Program-made: the position numbers and the translations under genes
Part shown: positions 1 through 6,338 of the stretch, in pieces
How the letters are laid out: every line of letters starts with the position of its first letter
Numbering within the stretch: position 1 is the stretch's first letter
Assembly: GCA_014084085.1 (NCBI GenBank)
Contig: NPFB01000228.1
Coordinates: 1 to 11,863 of the forward strand
Source of the DNA: Hondaea fermentalgiana
Lineage: Eukaryota; Sar; Bigyra; Thraustochytrida; Thraustochytriidae
Reading direction: 5' to 3'
Length of the DNA: 11,863 nt
The notes under the pieces: model-generated
Database searches by the model: none
The model's input: only the letters and a program-made list of their open reading frames with translations
Told to the model about the DNA's origin: nothing

Positions 1-404
1 CGACCACCTGCTGCCGCCGCTGCCGCCGCCGCTGCTGCTGCGTCGTGCGAGCCGCCGTCGCGAGGTGCGTGCGCAAGGGAGGGAAGTCACCTCCCCATCC
101 CATCCTCCTCCTGGACTCCTCCGCCGCTGCGTAATAAAAGATACGCGAGCGACAGCAGCCAGGCAGGCGCCGCACAAACACCGCCTGCATCATCCGCAAG
201 CGAGCGCGCACGAGGCCTCGCGACGCGACGCGCGACGAGGCGAGGCGACGCGGCGGAGGCGGCAGACCCGCAACGCGGCGAGCAGCGGCAGCGGCGAGGT
301 GCGTGAAGACGGCGGGGGGCGACGGGAGCGAGCGGGGGAGCGGGGGAGCGAGGGACGGCGCGCACACCAGGCGTGGCGAGCGAGGCGCGAGCGAGGCCGA
401 GAGG

Positions 405-450
405 ATGGCGGGAGCGCATGGAGACGCGCCCCAACGCGACGTGAGGCGAC

Positions 451-487
<37 letters not shown>

Positions 488-641
488 CGGCAGCGACAGC
501 GACAGCGACAGCGGCAGCGGCGGGGACTCGTGCAGTAGCGACAGCAGCGACGAGGAGAAGAGCAGCGGCAAGAAGGAGAAGAAGGGGGGGGGGGGAAGAG
601 CAGCAGCGAGTACGGGGAGGACGAGGAGGAGGAGAAGATAG
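405..641 (+). other. Doubtful Asp-Ser-rich reading frame with a 12-G tract
   Basis: An ATG at 405 opens 78 codons: a short Arg-rich start, a (Asp-Ser)n block, an acidic/basic SSDEEKSSGKKEKK stretch, then glycines encoded by the twelve-G run at 584-595, and an Arg-rich end at TAG 639-641. Just after the G run, a different frame (codons starting at 596) continues the same acidic style with SSSEYGEDEEEEK and stays open to a TGA at 767-769. Joining the two needs a G run one base longer (or two shorter). The composition resembles acidic nuclear proteins, but low-complexity GC-rich DNA can do this by chance. I cannot tell a real broken or mis-sequenced gene from a leader of the downstream gene. Confidence 0.2.
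453..518 (+). repeat. GACAGC hexanucleotide array, 11 units
   Basis: Eleven tandem six-base units lie here, nine reading GACAGC and two reading GGCAGC. In the + frame it would encode alternating Asp-Ser (with Gly-Ser), and on the - strand alternating Cys-Arg. Being a multiple of three, copy-number change would not shift a frame. Confidence 0.95.
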
Positions 642-947
642 AGATGAGCGGCAGCGAGGAGCGGACGAAACTCCGCGAGCCTTGCAATCGAGTGCTGGGC
701 GAGAGGGAGACGGACAAGGAGACGATCGTGGCCGGCGAGAGAGGGAGGGAGAGAGCGAGAGAGGCGTGAGCGCGTAAGGGCGTCAGGGCGGGCGCATGTG
801 GCAGAATTATTCGACGCGCCATGGTGGATACAGACAGGGCCTTCCGCGCGCGTTGGGGCGAGCGAGCAGTGACGCAAGAGGGAGGATGCGAAGTGATCGG
901 AGATGGAGAGAATATCAAGTGACTGACTAACTAAGTTTAATCAACAA

Positions 948-1193
948 ATGCCAGTCGAGCAAACCAGACCGACCGTACCGCTTCGGAGTAGCGTAGATAG
1001 AGTAGTGCACGCAGAGCAAGATGTTTGCGACCGCAGCGCTGCGCAGCGTGGGCAAGCCAAAATTCGCCCTGCGCCGGCTCACGACCGTGCTCAAGACCGG
1101 CGACGCCCTGGAGCTGGTGCAGACCGAGAACATCGGTCGCAAGGCCATCGCCAAGGTCGCGCTGCAGCCTGGCACCGTCATCAACGTCTTTGA
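948..1193 (+). other. Upstream ORF overlapping the SET start codon
   Basis: An ATG at 948 begins an 81-codon frame that runs past the SET start at 1021 in another register and ends at 1191-1193. It has no recognisable protein features, and its right part is an out-of-frame shadow of the SET gene. It matters only if transcription begins upstream of 948, where it would divert ribosomes from the SET start. If the transcript starts between 948 and 1021, it is irrelevant. Confidence 0.3.
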
Positions 1194-1659
1194 GGAACCC
1201 GTCGAGTCGCGGCCGACCATGCATACGGTGCAGTTCGACGAGACGACGCACGTGGCGCCCACCTTGGGCGCAGAATTTATCAGCCACGCCTGCGCCGATA
1301 CCAACACCCGCATTGTTGTGGACGAGGATTGCCGTAGCGCGTCCTTTGTTGTGACCAAGCCCGTGGAGGCCGGCGAGGATCTCTTTTTCAACTACAACAC
1401 CACCGAGTGGGACATGAACTCGCCCTTTGCCTGCGCTTGTCCGGCATGCCAGGCTGCCGGCAAGACGACCAACGTTCAGGGCTTCAAGTACCTTACGATT
1501 GAGGAGCGCACCGCCATCATCAAGGAGGTCAGTCCCTTTGTGCGCAGCAAGAGTCTGCAAGAGGTCAACGAGTACAAGGCACTGCTTGCCTCTTTGGAAG
1601 ACAACACGGAGTACTTTGCATTTGACGACGAGAGCGAGGACTGTGAAGCCTCTGCATAG
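1021..1659 (+). CDS. Small SET-domain protein, putative lysine methyltransferase, possibly mitochondrial
   Basis: The 212-residue protein is a compact SET domain with a post-SET-like cluster. SET enzymes transfer methyl from S-adenosylmethionine to lysine. Visible landmarks: GRKAIAKVALQPGTVI (39-54) matches the N-terminal strand motif; ISHACADTN (87-95) stands where most families have NHSC-x-PN; GEDLFFNYN (118-126) carries the usual glutamate and the near-invariant catalytic-site tyrosine (Y125); CACPAC (138-143) gives the CxCxxC of a zinc-binding post-SET region. The final 40 residues are helical and acidic. The first 26 residues have R8, K12, K14, R18, R19 and K25 and no acidic residue, which looks like a mitochondrial presequence. 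ATG 1021 is the first in-frame start and has A at -3. The asparagine and serine of NHSC are replaced, so activity is not certain. The family is sure; substrate and location are inferred. Nothing shows that it acts on the neighbouring histones. Confidence 0.82.
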   Translation: MFATAALRSVGKPKFALRRLTTVLKTGDALELVQTENIGRKAIAKVALQPGTVINVFEEPVESRPTMHTVQFDETTHVAPTLGAEFISHACADTNTRIVVDEDCRSASFVVTKPVEAGEDLFFNYNTTEWDMNSPFACACPACQAAGKTTNVQGFKYLTIEERTAIIKEVSPFVRSKSLQEVNEYKALLASLEDNTEYFAFDDESEDCEASA

Positions 1660-1684
1660 AATTACGGCTTACATAGAGAGACAG

Positions 1685-1718
<34 letters not shown>

Positions 1719-2477
1719 CGTACAATCATTTTCGGACTTGACGCTTTTCGCGAACGGAAGCAAGAAAGTCGAAGATTGAGGAGGAAGGGGAAGGCGGGAA
1801 AAGTCGGGATGGATGAATGGATGGCCGACCGATCCATCGATTGATCGATTTTGATTAATCTATTGCCCAGCTGGCTGATCGGCTAGCTGGCCAACTGGCT
1901 TTGCTGACTGACAACCTGGCCGACCGCCACCCCATCAATATTTCGCATCAACATCATCATTTATAGTTTCATTTTTCCCTTTTTTCCAATTGTCGATCCT
2001 TCTCTCATCTTCGTCCATCGTGGTTGCCAACATGAGTTTTGAAAATCATGACACGCAGTGATGAATGATCAATCTTCTCCGCATCGCCAGTGAGCACGGT
2101 AAAATTCATCATCTCGCGAGCTTTTTCGAATCAAACGTTTACAAGGAAAAAGATAAAGTCAAGCGCAGCAAGCACTTTCCATCGATAGCTGTGACTGCTC
2201 AAGTCTAGCTTTCACCATGAGCACAGGAGGCAACGCCCAATCAGGCTTCCACGTTTACTGGTTCCTGCAAGAAATGCTTTTCTCGAAAAGTAGGTGGGGA
2301 CAAAACAGACATCAGAGAGAAATCGTCAAGATCATCGTCATTGTACAAAAGGTTTTAGATGATAAAAGAGCCGCGAGCAAGCGCTTTCCTCGCAGGTCGG
2401 CAAAACGCAGGGGAAGGGGGGAAAGGAAGAAGAGAGAGGAGTTGTAGAGAAGAAAGAGTGGCGACTGAGCCCAAGTC
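1660..2477. other. Spacer between the SET and H2B 3' ends
   Basis: The SET gene (+) and H2B (-) converge here, so both 3' untranslated regions lie inside. It is richer in A/T than the flanks. It contains an (AG)n microsatellite, ATCGAT-containing sequence near 1836-1850, and several CTGGC-containing short repeats near 1866-1920. No AATAAA was seen for either gene. An ATG-started 76-codon frame at 2217-2447 (+) has no recognisable feature, ends in an Arg/Lys-rich purine tract, and would be antisense to the H2B 3' end, so I do not call it a gene. Confidence 0.6.
1691..1718 (+). repeat. (AG)14 microsatellite
   Basis: Fourteen perfect AG dinucleotides lie 32 bases after the SET stop codon, preceded by a short CA-rich stretch. 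They probably sit in the SET 3' untranslated region. Confidence 0.95.
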
Positions 2478-2837
2478 TTAGCTGGTGAACTTGGTGACAG
2501 CCTTGGTGCCCTCCGACACGGCGTGCTTGGCGAGCTCACCGGGAAGCACGAGGCGGACGGCGGTCTGGACCTCGCGCGAGGAGAGGGTGGCCTTGTCGTT
2601 GTACTTGCCGAGCTTGCCGGCCTCGGTGGCAAGACGCTCGAAGACGTCGTTGATGAAGGAGTTCATGATGCTCATGGACTTCTTCGAGATACCGGTGTCC
2701 GGGTGCACCTGCTTGAGCACCTTGTAAATGTACGACGAGTAGGTCTCCGTGCGCTTCGAGCGCTTCTTCGACTTGTCGCCCGAGGCCTTGGTGGCCTTGG
2801 CCGCCTTCTTGCTAACGCCCTTGGATCCGCCGGCCAT
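2478..2837 (-). CDS. Core histone H2B
   Basis: The 119-residue protein dimerises with H2A and packages nuclear DNA. The basic tail (1-30, lysine-rich, [17 protein letters not shown]) is followed by the histone fold: [25 protein letters not shown], then [17 protein letters not shown], then the [29 protein letters not shown] helices, all close to the eukaryotic consensus. It ends AVTKFTS, keeping the lysine equivalent to the H2B monoubiquitination site (K120 of human, K123 of yeast) but lacking a longer tail. The start is the ATG at 2837-2835 (context GAAAGATGG, good). The frame is stop-free further upstream, but no ATG occurs there, only a low-complexity Ser-Glu-rich reading that I treat as leader. 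No metazoan-type histone 3' stem-loop is visible after the stop, so the mRNA is probably polyadenylated. It is divergent from H2A. Confidence 0.97.
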   Translation of the reverse strand: MAGGSKGVSKKAAKATKASGDKSKKRSKRTETYSSYIYKVLKQVHPDTGISKKSMSIMNSFINDVFERLATEAGKLGKYNDKATLSSREVQTAVRLVLPGELAKHAVSEGTKAVTKFTS

Positions 2838-2864
2838 CTTTCCTGCTTGGTCTTGTTTGCGAAA

Positions 2865-2886
2865 GCTGCTGCTGCTGCTGCTGCTG
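2865..2886 (-). repeat. CAG triplet run in the H2B leader
   Basis: About seven CTG/GCT units on the + strand read CAG on the H2B coding strand. They end 28 bases upstream of the H2B ATG and are presumably transcribed as unstructured 5' leader. Confidence 0.9.
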
Positions 2887-3024
2887 TTCTTCTTGTTGCT
2901 CGAGGAGGTTTCGGGTTTGCTTCGCCCAGCCAGCCGCGCGGGACCCTCGTCCGTCGCGCGCGCCGCCTCCGCCTTCCGTTTCTTTTCTTTCTTCGCTCTC
3001 CTCTGCTTCTTTCGCTTTTTACTC

Positions 3025-3078
3025 TCGCTTTCGCTCTCGCTTTCGCTCTCGCTCTCGTTCTCGCCCTCGCTCTCGGTT
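3025..3078 (-). repeat. TCGCTY hexanucleotide array upstream of H2B
   Basis: Nine six-base units of TCGCTC/TCGCTT with a few variants run without interruption. On the H2B coding strand this is GAGCGA/AAGCGA and would read Ser-Glu repeats, in frame with H2B but with no ATG. It may be leader or promoter sequence. Confidence 0.9.
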
Positions 3079-3145
3079 CCTACCCGTCCCCTTAGCACTC
3101 CCTACTCTCCGGTAGCGCGCCCGTTCGTTGGCCCCCCCGACCCAA

Positions 3146-3293
3146 CCCTGCGCGCGCGGGGTTTTGTTTCCCGTACGAGCGCGCCACCCTTGCCTGTTTT
3201 TCCCGTGGGCCAAATGGCTGGCGCAGAGAGGGTGGAAGCAGTGAAAGCCGGGTCCGGTGCAGCCGCACCAAACAAAACCCCGCGCGCGCAGGG
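3146..3293. repeat. Perfect 24-bp inverted repeat in the histone promoter
   Basis: The left arm is 3146-3169 and the right arm 3270-3293, with a 100-base spacer. All 24 positions are complementary and the first bases outside and inside the arms do not match. The core is CGCGCGCGGGGTTTTG on the left arm. Read toward its own gene, each arm is the same sequence (AAACAAAACCCCGCG... first). The outer end of the left arm is 308 bases from the H2B start codon and that of the right arm 270 bases from the H2A start codon. This fits a duplicated orientation-specific promoter element, but I do not know of a named factor for it. Confidence 0.93.
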
Positions 3294-3466
3294 CCGACGG
3301 GCCGCGGGAAAGGGAGAAAAGCAGAGAAGCGCAGCGAGAGCGGGAAAAAAAGGGGGGAAAAGAAAAGGAAAAGAAGCAGGCGCGATGAAGGAAGGAAGGG
3401 AGGGAGAAAAAAAAAACGAGAGCGCAGCGCGAAGCGAGCGCGGCGGCGAGAACGGCGAGCCGGAGC

Positions 3467-3538
3467 AGCAGCAAACCAGCAACTCGAGCAGCAAACCAGC
3501 AACAAGAGCAGCAGTAGCAACAGCAGCAGCAGCAAGAA
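3467..3538 (+). repeat. CAG/CAA-rich leader with a 17-bp direct repeat, H2A
   Basis: The 17-mer AGCAGCAAACCAGCAAC occurs at 3467-3483 and again at 3487-3503. It is followed by CAG/CAA-type triplets to about 3538, then (GCAA)n just before the H2A ATG. It is probably part of the H2A 5' untranslated region and mirrors the CAG run on the H2B side. Confidence 0.85.
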
Positions 3539-3563
3539 AACCTTAAGCAAGCAAGCAAGCAGA

Positions 3564-3947
3564 ATGTCGGGCAAGGGCAAGGGTGGACGCGGCAAGAAGG
3601 GCGGCAAGGCCACGACCCGTTCGGCCAAGGCTGGTCTTCAGTTCCCCGTCGGCCGTATCGCGCGTTACCTCAAGAAGGGCGGCTACGCTACCCGTGTCGG
3701 TGGTGGTGCCCCCGTGTACATGGCCGCTGTCCTCGAGTACCTCGCTGCCGAGATCCTCGAGCTCGCCGGCAACGCCGCCCGCGACAACAAGAAGGCGCGT
3801 ATCATCCCCCGCCACATCCAGCTCGCCGTCCGCAACGATGAGGAGCTCAACAAGCTCCTCGGCAACGTGACCATTGCCTCGGGTGGTGTGCTCCCCAACA
3901 TTCACGCCGTGCTCATGCCCAGCAAGAAGAAGGCCCCCGCTGCCTAA
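3564..3947 (+). CDS. Core histone H2A, canonical type
   Basis: The 127-residue protein partners H2B in the nucleosome. After a Gly/Lys-rich tail ([13 protein letters not shown]), [24 protein letters not shown] starts the fold. [52 protein letters not shown] is almost the universal H2A consensus and includes the acidic-patch residues (the glutamates of [10 protein letters not shown] and the DEE of NDEELN). The tail is short ([11 protein letters not shown]) and lacks the SQ[D/E]-hydrophobic motif of H2A.X and the marker residues of H2A.Z, so this is a canonical H2A and any DNA-damage H2A.X must be encoded elsewhere. Third codon positions strongly favour C or G, as expected of a highly expressed gene. 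ATG 3564 is the only sensible start. No histone stem-loop follows the stop; the next 134 bases to the WDR83-like stop codon must hold the transcript end. Confidence 0.98.
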   Translation: MSGKGKGGRGKKGGKATTRSAKAGLQFPVGRIARYLKKGGYATRVGGGAPVYMAAVLEYLAAEILELAGNAARDNKKARIIPRHIQLAVRNDEELNKLLGNVTIASGGVLPNIHAVLMPSKKKAPAA

Positions 3948-4081
3948 GCGACCTGTTTCTGATCCATTTACAAAACATAAAAACCCAACAATTGCATGTG
4001 TACATTATCAAAAACATCAATCTGCTACTTCTTCTCCTCTTCCCTCCCATCCATCATCCATCCATGATGATTCGTTTGCCT
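3948..4081. other. Short tail-to-tail spacer, H2A and WDR83-like gene
   Basis: Only 134 bases separate the two stop codons. It is A/C-rich near H2A (ACAAAACATAAAAACCC) and has CATC-type repeats near 4048-4066. No AATAAA and no histone-type stem-loop are visible, so the two 3' untranslated regions may overlap. Confidence 0.6.
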
Positions 4082-5116
4082 TTACATTTTCCTTGCGAGT
4101 ATGTCGCAATGGACAAAGACATTGCCATCGTATCCAGCCGTTAAAACCAAGCCATGCGACCCGGAGGAAGAGCATGCAAGCGCGCTCAGTGGGCCTTCGT
4201 GCATGTGCTCTTGCAAAACCTTACGGCCCGTCTCCACATCCCACATCCAGAGTTCGCCGCGCTCCGATCCAACACAAGCGTACTTGTTTTTGTTGTTGTT
4301 ATCAACTTTACGCGGGCCATACAGTTTTGCAGGAATGCGCGCGCTTGCGTTCACGTGACCTCGAAAAGCTTGGAGTACCCTACCCGACGAACGCTCCATG
4401 AGGCAGATCATCCCGGGGTCCACGCAGCCAATGAGGACGCATGACCCATCCACAGACGCGTCCAGGCTAGCCAAAGAAGTACTGCTGCTACTGACGTCCA
4501 TGGTGGCAATCTTCCCAAGGTGGTCCGTGGTGACGAGACCGCGACGCACGTCAAATGTTCGAAGCGTCCCATCGACGGATGCGGCCAAAATCTCAGCTTC
4601 GAGCACGTGTACTGCCGTGAGACTGTCTCGGAACCCGCGCAAGGTCATCACGCCCGCCGGGTTACGAGAGCGCAGGTCGTAAATGCGCGCTGTGCAATCC
4701 TTGGCGCCGGTGACGACGAGATTGTTGGTTGGTGCAAAGCGCGTCGTTGTGAGTGGACCTGCGTGTCCATAGAGCCGCTGCACCACTTGCTGTTCTTCGA
4801 CGTCCCACACAAATCCGCACTTGTCGTCGCCGCAGCATGCCATGGCGCTGCTGTCGTTGCTCACGGCAACATCCACAAGTGGGTAGCCGTGTGGACCTGC
4901 AAAGACGGCGATCTCACGCGCCGTGTCTGCGTCCACCGTAGGATTGAAGAGTCGCACGCTCTTGTCTGCGCCCGCTGTCAGCGCGTAGCGTCCGGCAAAG
5001 CATGCCGCCAACACGCTCCCGCGGTGCCCGCGGAGCGTCACGCGCTGCTGCTGTTGCCCACGCTCTTGCTGCCCGCGCCGCCGGCCCACATCCACCTCGA
5101 CTTCCTTGCCCGTCAT
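4082..5116 (-). CDS. WD40-repeat protein, WDR83/MORG1-like
   Basis: The 344-residue protein forms a likely seven-blade propeller. Blades lie at about 25-58, 70-106, 112-150, 157-190, 192-232, 243-283 and 295-337. Clear GH...WD/YD-type signatures include LRGHRGSVLAACF, LTAGADKSVRLFNP, YGHAGPLTTTRFAPT, AKDCTARIYDLRSR and GSERGELWMWDVETGR. EILAASVDGTLRTFDVRRG matches the diagnostic EILAGSVDGRVRRYDLR region of animal WDR83 (MORG1), and the blade-by-blade match continues to either side. In animals WDR83 is a scaffold for ERK-pathway components and is also found in spliceosomes; the role here is inferred. The N-terminus is a Gln/Arg-rich 25-residue extension, and blade six carries an Asn/Lys-rich insert (VDNNNKNK). 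The ATG at 5116-5114 has an upstream in-frame stop about 110 bases away. It converges on H2A. Family confidence is high; orthology is good but not proved. Confidence 0.85.
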   Translation of the reverse strand: MTGKEVEVDVGRRRGQQERGQQQQRVTLRGHRGSVLAACFAGRYALTAGADKSVRLFNPTVDADTAREIAVFAGPHGYPLVDVAVSNDSSAMACCGDDKCGFVWDVEEQQVVQRLYGHAGPLTTTRFAPTNNLVVTGAKDCTARIYDLRSRNPAGVMTLRGFRDSLTAVHVLEAEILAASVDGTLRTFDVRRGLVTTDHLGKIATMDVSSSSTSLASLDASVDGSCVLIGCVDPGMICLMERSSGRVLQAFRGHVNASARIPAKLYGPRKVDNNNKNKYACVGSERGELWMWDVETGRKVLQEHMHEGPLSALACSSSGSHGLVLTAGYDGNVFVHCDILARKM

Positions 5117-5502
5117 GCCGTCGCGTCGAGCTCCGAGAGCTGCTGCGACTCCAGCGCTAGCTGTTCGCGCGCGCCCAGACGTGCTCTCCTCGCGCGCGTA
5201 CTCCTCCGCGCCGGGCCTGCGTCATGCCCTCGCGCGCGCGAGCCCAAGGCCGCTCGTTGGCATTCTTCTTCTGCATTCTTCTTGAACTTGAGGGCCTTCG
5301 TCTTCAAGTTGCCTGTTCTTGTTCTTGCAGTGCAAGATCGACCACGGAAGGAAGGGAAAAGATCCGGTGGATGACGGGCTGCGGCGCTGGCGTCGCAGCG
5401 TCCGAGCCCGAGTCCTACAAGTTGGAGATGAGCGAAGCCGCCCCGCGGCAGCTGGGAACGCGAACACAGCTGCACCGCGTGCGTGGAAAACCTCGCCGGC
5501 AT
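5113..5502 (-). other. Upstream ORF touching the WDR83-like start (ATGA overlap)
   Basis: An ATG at 5502-5500 opens a 129-codon frame whose TGA overlaps the WDR83-like ATG by one base (ATGA). No domain is recognised. The N-terminal half is Arg/Pro-rich and looks like non-coding GC-rich sequence. The second half (LKTKALKFKKNAEEECQRAAL, and near the end REQLALESQQLSELDATA) has a charged helical flavour. It could be an upstream ORF in the same transcript, part of an unrecognised upstream exon, or chance. Confidence 0.2.
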
Positions 5503-6338
5503 TGGCTGTCGGTGTCGAGGTGACTGCCAGCCTGCGTGAGCTCGGTGAGATAAGCTGGGCCTGCTATATCCCGAAGGGCCTGGGTTCGAGCGAGATGTCG
5601 AGAACGCGGCCCTCAATTATGGGCTTCTTGCTCTTGAGTGGCGACGTGACCGTGCCGAATACAATCAGTGAGCGGTCCGAGGTTTGGGCCTAACCTGGGC
5701 GCGGCCTCCCAGAAAGAAAAAAAAAATAAAATTGTGCAAAAACATGAGGTAAGGTAGGTCGTATGTGCAAAGGTCCGACTGGATGTCTGGAGAGCCCACC
5801 TTGACAGGCCGCATGGGCCAAACGAAAGCAGGAGCTCCGAGCTGGGACGCGACCAAGATTGTCCGACGAGTTCGACCGTGAGGATATGGGGAAAAAGATC
5901 GTGCCGCGGTGGGCCCACGACGTGCCTCAAAATTGATATAAAGAATGGCATCGCAATTAACCTGATGCCGCGGCGTGTCCGCAGCAAGAGCGGACCATGG
6001 TGCATGGCCGATTCCAATGTCCATCCTGTCTTGGAGGATGGCAAGAGTCGAAACCTGAATGGGAATAACCAACTGACTTTTCTTATTTTTAAAAATTAAT
6101 AATCTTCCCCAGGCTTTCTTCACTTACTGAACGAGTCGAGCCCGACTCAACAGTAAGAGCCAGCTCCTTCAACTTGAAATTCTTGAAAAAAAAATCAAGA
6201 GTCAGAGAATGACTTGCATTTGCCCATTTGGCCCTCGACTCGTGCTGCGATGAAGAAGCAAAAAGCAAACCAAGAAAGCCAACGTTCCGACGGAACAAGC
6301 GAGCACACACGAGAAGCAGGTCCACCGCGCCCCAAACT
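5117..6338. promoter_or_regulatory. Divergent spacer between the WDR83-like and vWA genes
   Basis: This 1.2-kb region must hold both promoters. Apart from the overlapping upstream ORF, no gene is recognised. Between about 5757 and 6099 a + frame stays open for roughly 114 codons without a proper N-terminus, and - frames are open too; none resembles a known family. There is an A-rich tract at 5711-5730 containing AATAAA and an A/T-rich patch at 6081-6101. A good donor (GAG|GTAAGG at 5749) and a pyrimidine-rich acceptor (CTTCCCCAG ending 6112) could bound a 5'-leader intron of the vWA gene, on sequence evidence only. Confidence 0.5.

Larger units (their letters stand above)
1..947. other. GC-rich low-complexity region upstream of the SET gene
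   Basis: This stretch has no gene I can recognise. Codon-like frames stay open on both strands, but that is expected of GC-rich repetitive DNA and the longest ones lack a convincing ATG. It contains CCG/CTG-type triplets at the extreme left, a GACAGC hexamer array, a run of twelve G and purine-rich GAGAGGGA-type sequence around 735-765. The 12-mer GCGAGGTGCGTG occurs twice (60-71 and 295-306) and resembles a 5' splice donor (GAG|GTGCGT), so a spliced 5' leader cannot be excluded. The right end presumably holds the SET gene promoter. No TATA box is obvious. Confidence 0.6.
2838..3563. promoter_or_regulatory. Bidirectional H2B/H2A promoter and leaders
   Basis: These 726 bases separate the two histone start codons and must hold both promoters. 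The layout is mirror-like. Near each ATG, on the coding strand, are CAG/CAA repeats. About 60-80 bases out in each direction is a CTCGAG followed on the coding strand by a CAR-rich run (2899-2904 and 3483-3488). Further out is purine-rich coding-strand sequence on both sides. In the middle are two arms of a 24-bp perfect inverted repeat. No TATA box or canonical CCAAT box is clear; GGGCCAAATGG (about 3208-3218) lies between the arms. Confidence 0.85.

Noticed and set aside
87..918. Long - strand frames with Cys-Arg repeats in the first kilobase
   Set aside because: They are the reverse reading of the GACAGC array in GC-rich DNA and have no ATG-based, domain-bearing product.
2217..2447. 76-codon ATG-started + frame near the H2B 3' end
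   Set aside because: It has no recognisable motif, ends in a purine tract and is antisense to the probable H2B 3' untranslated region.
2749..3546. Large + strand frame across the histone promoter
   Set aside because: It is made of Leu/Ser runs from pyrimidine repeats, then basic low complexity, and overlaps H2B in antisense.
3564..3947. H2A.X or H2A.Z identity
   Set aside because: There is no C-terminal SQ motif and the core follows canonical H2A rather than H2A.Z.
5520..5600. GGGTTCGAGCGAG, tRNA B-box-like sequence and possible tRNA-derived SINE
   Set aside because: The TψC stem does not pair, the position-61 base is wrong, no anticodon stem forms and no convincing A box exists.
5613..6123. 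- strand frames upstream of the WDR83-like gene
   Set aside because: They lack an ATG start and any family resemblance.
6228..6338. N-terminal extension of the vWA protein from 6228
   Set aside because: The first codon there is TTG. The first real ATG (6339) places a signal peptide at the N-terminus.
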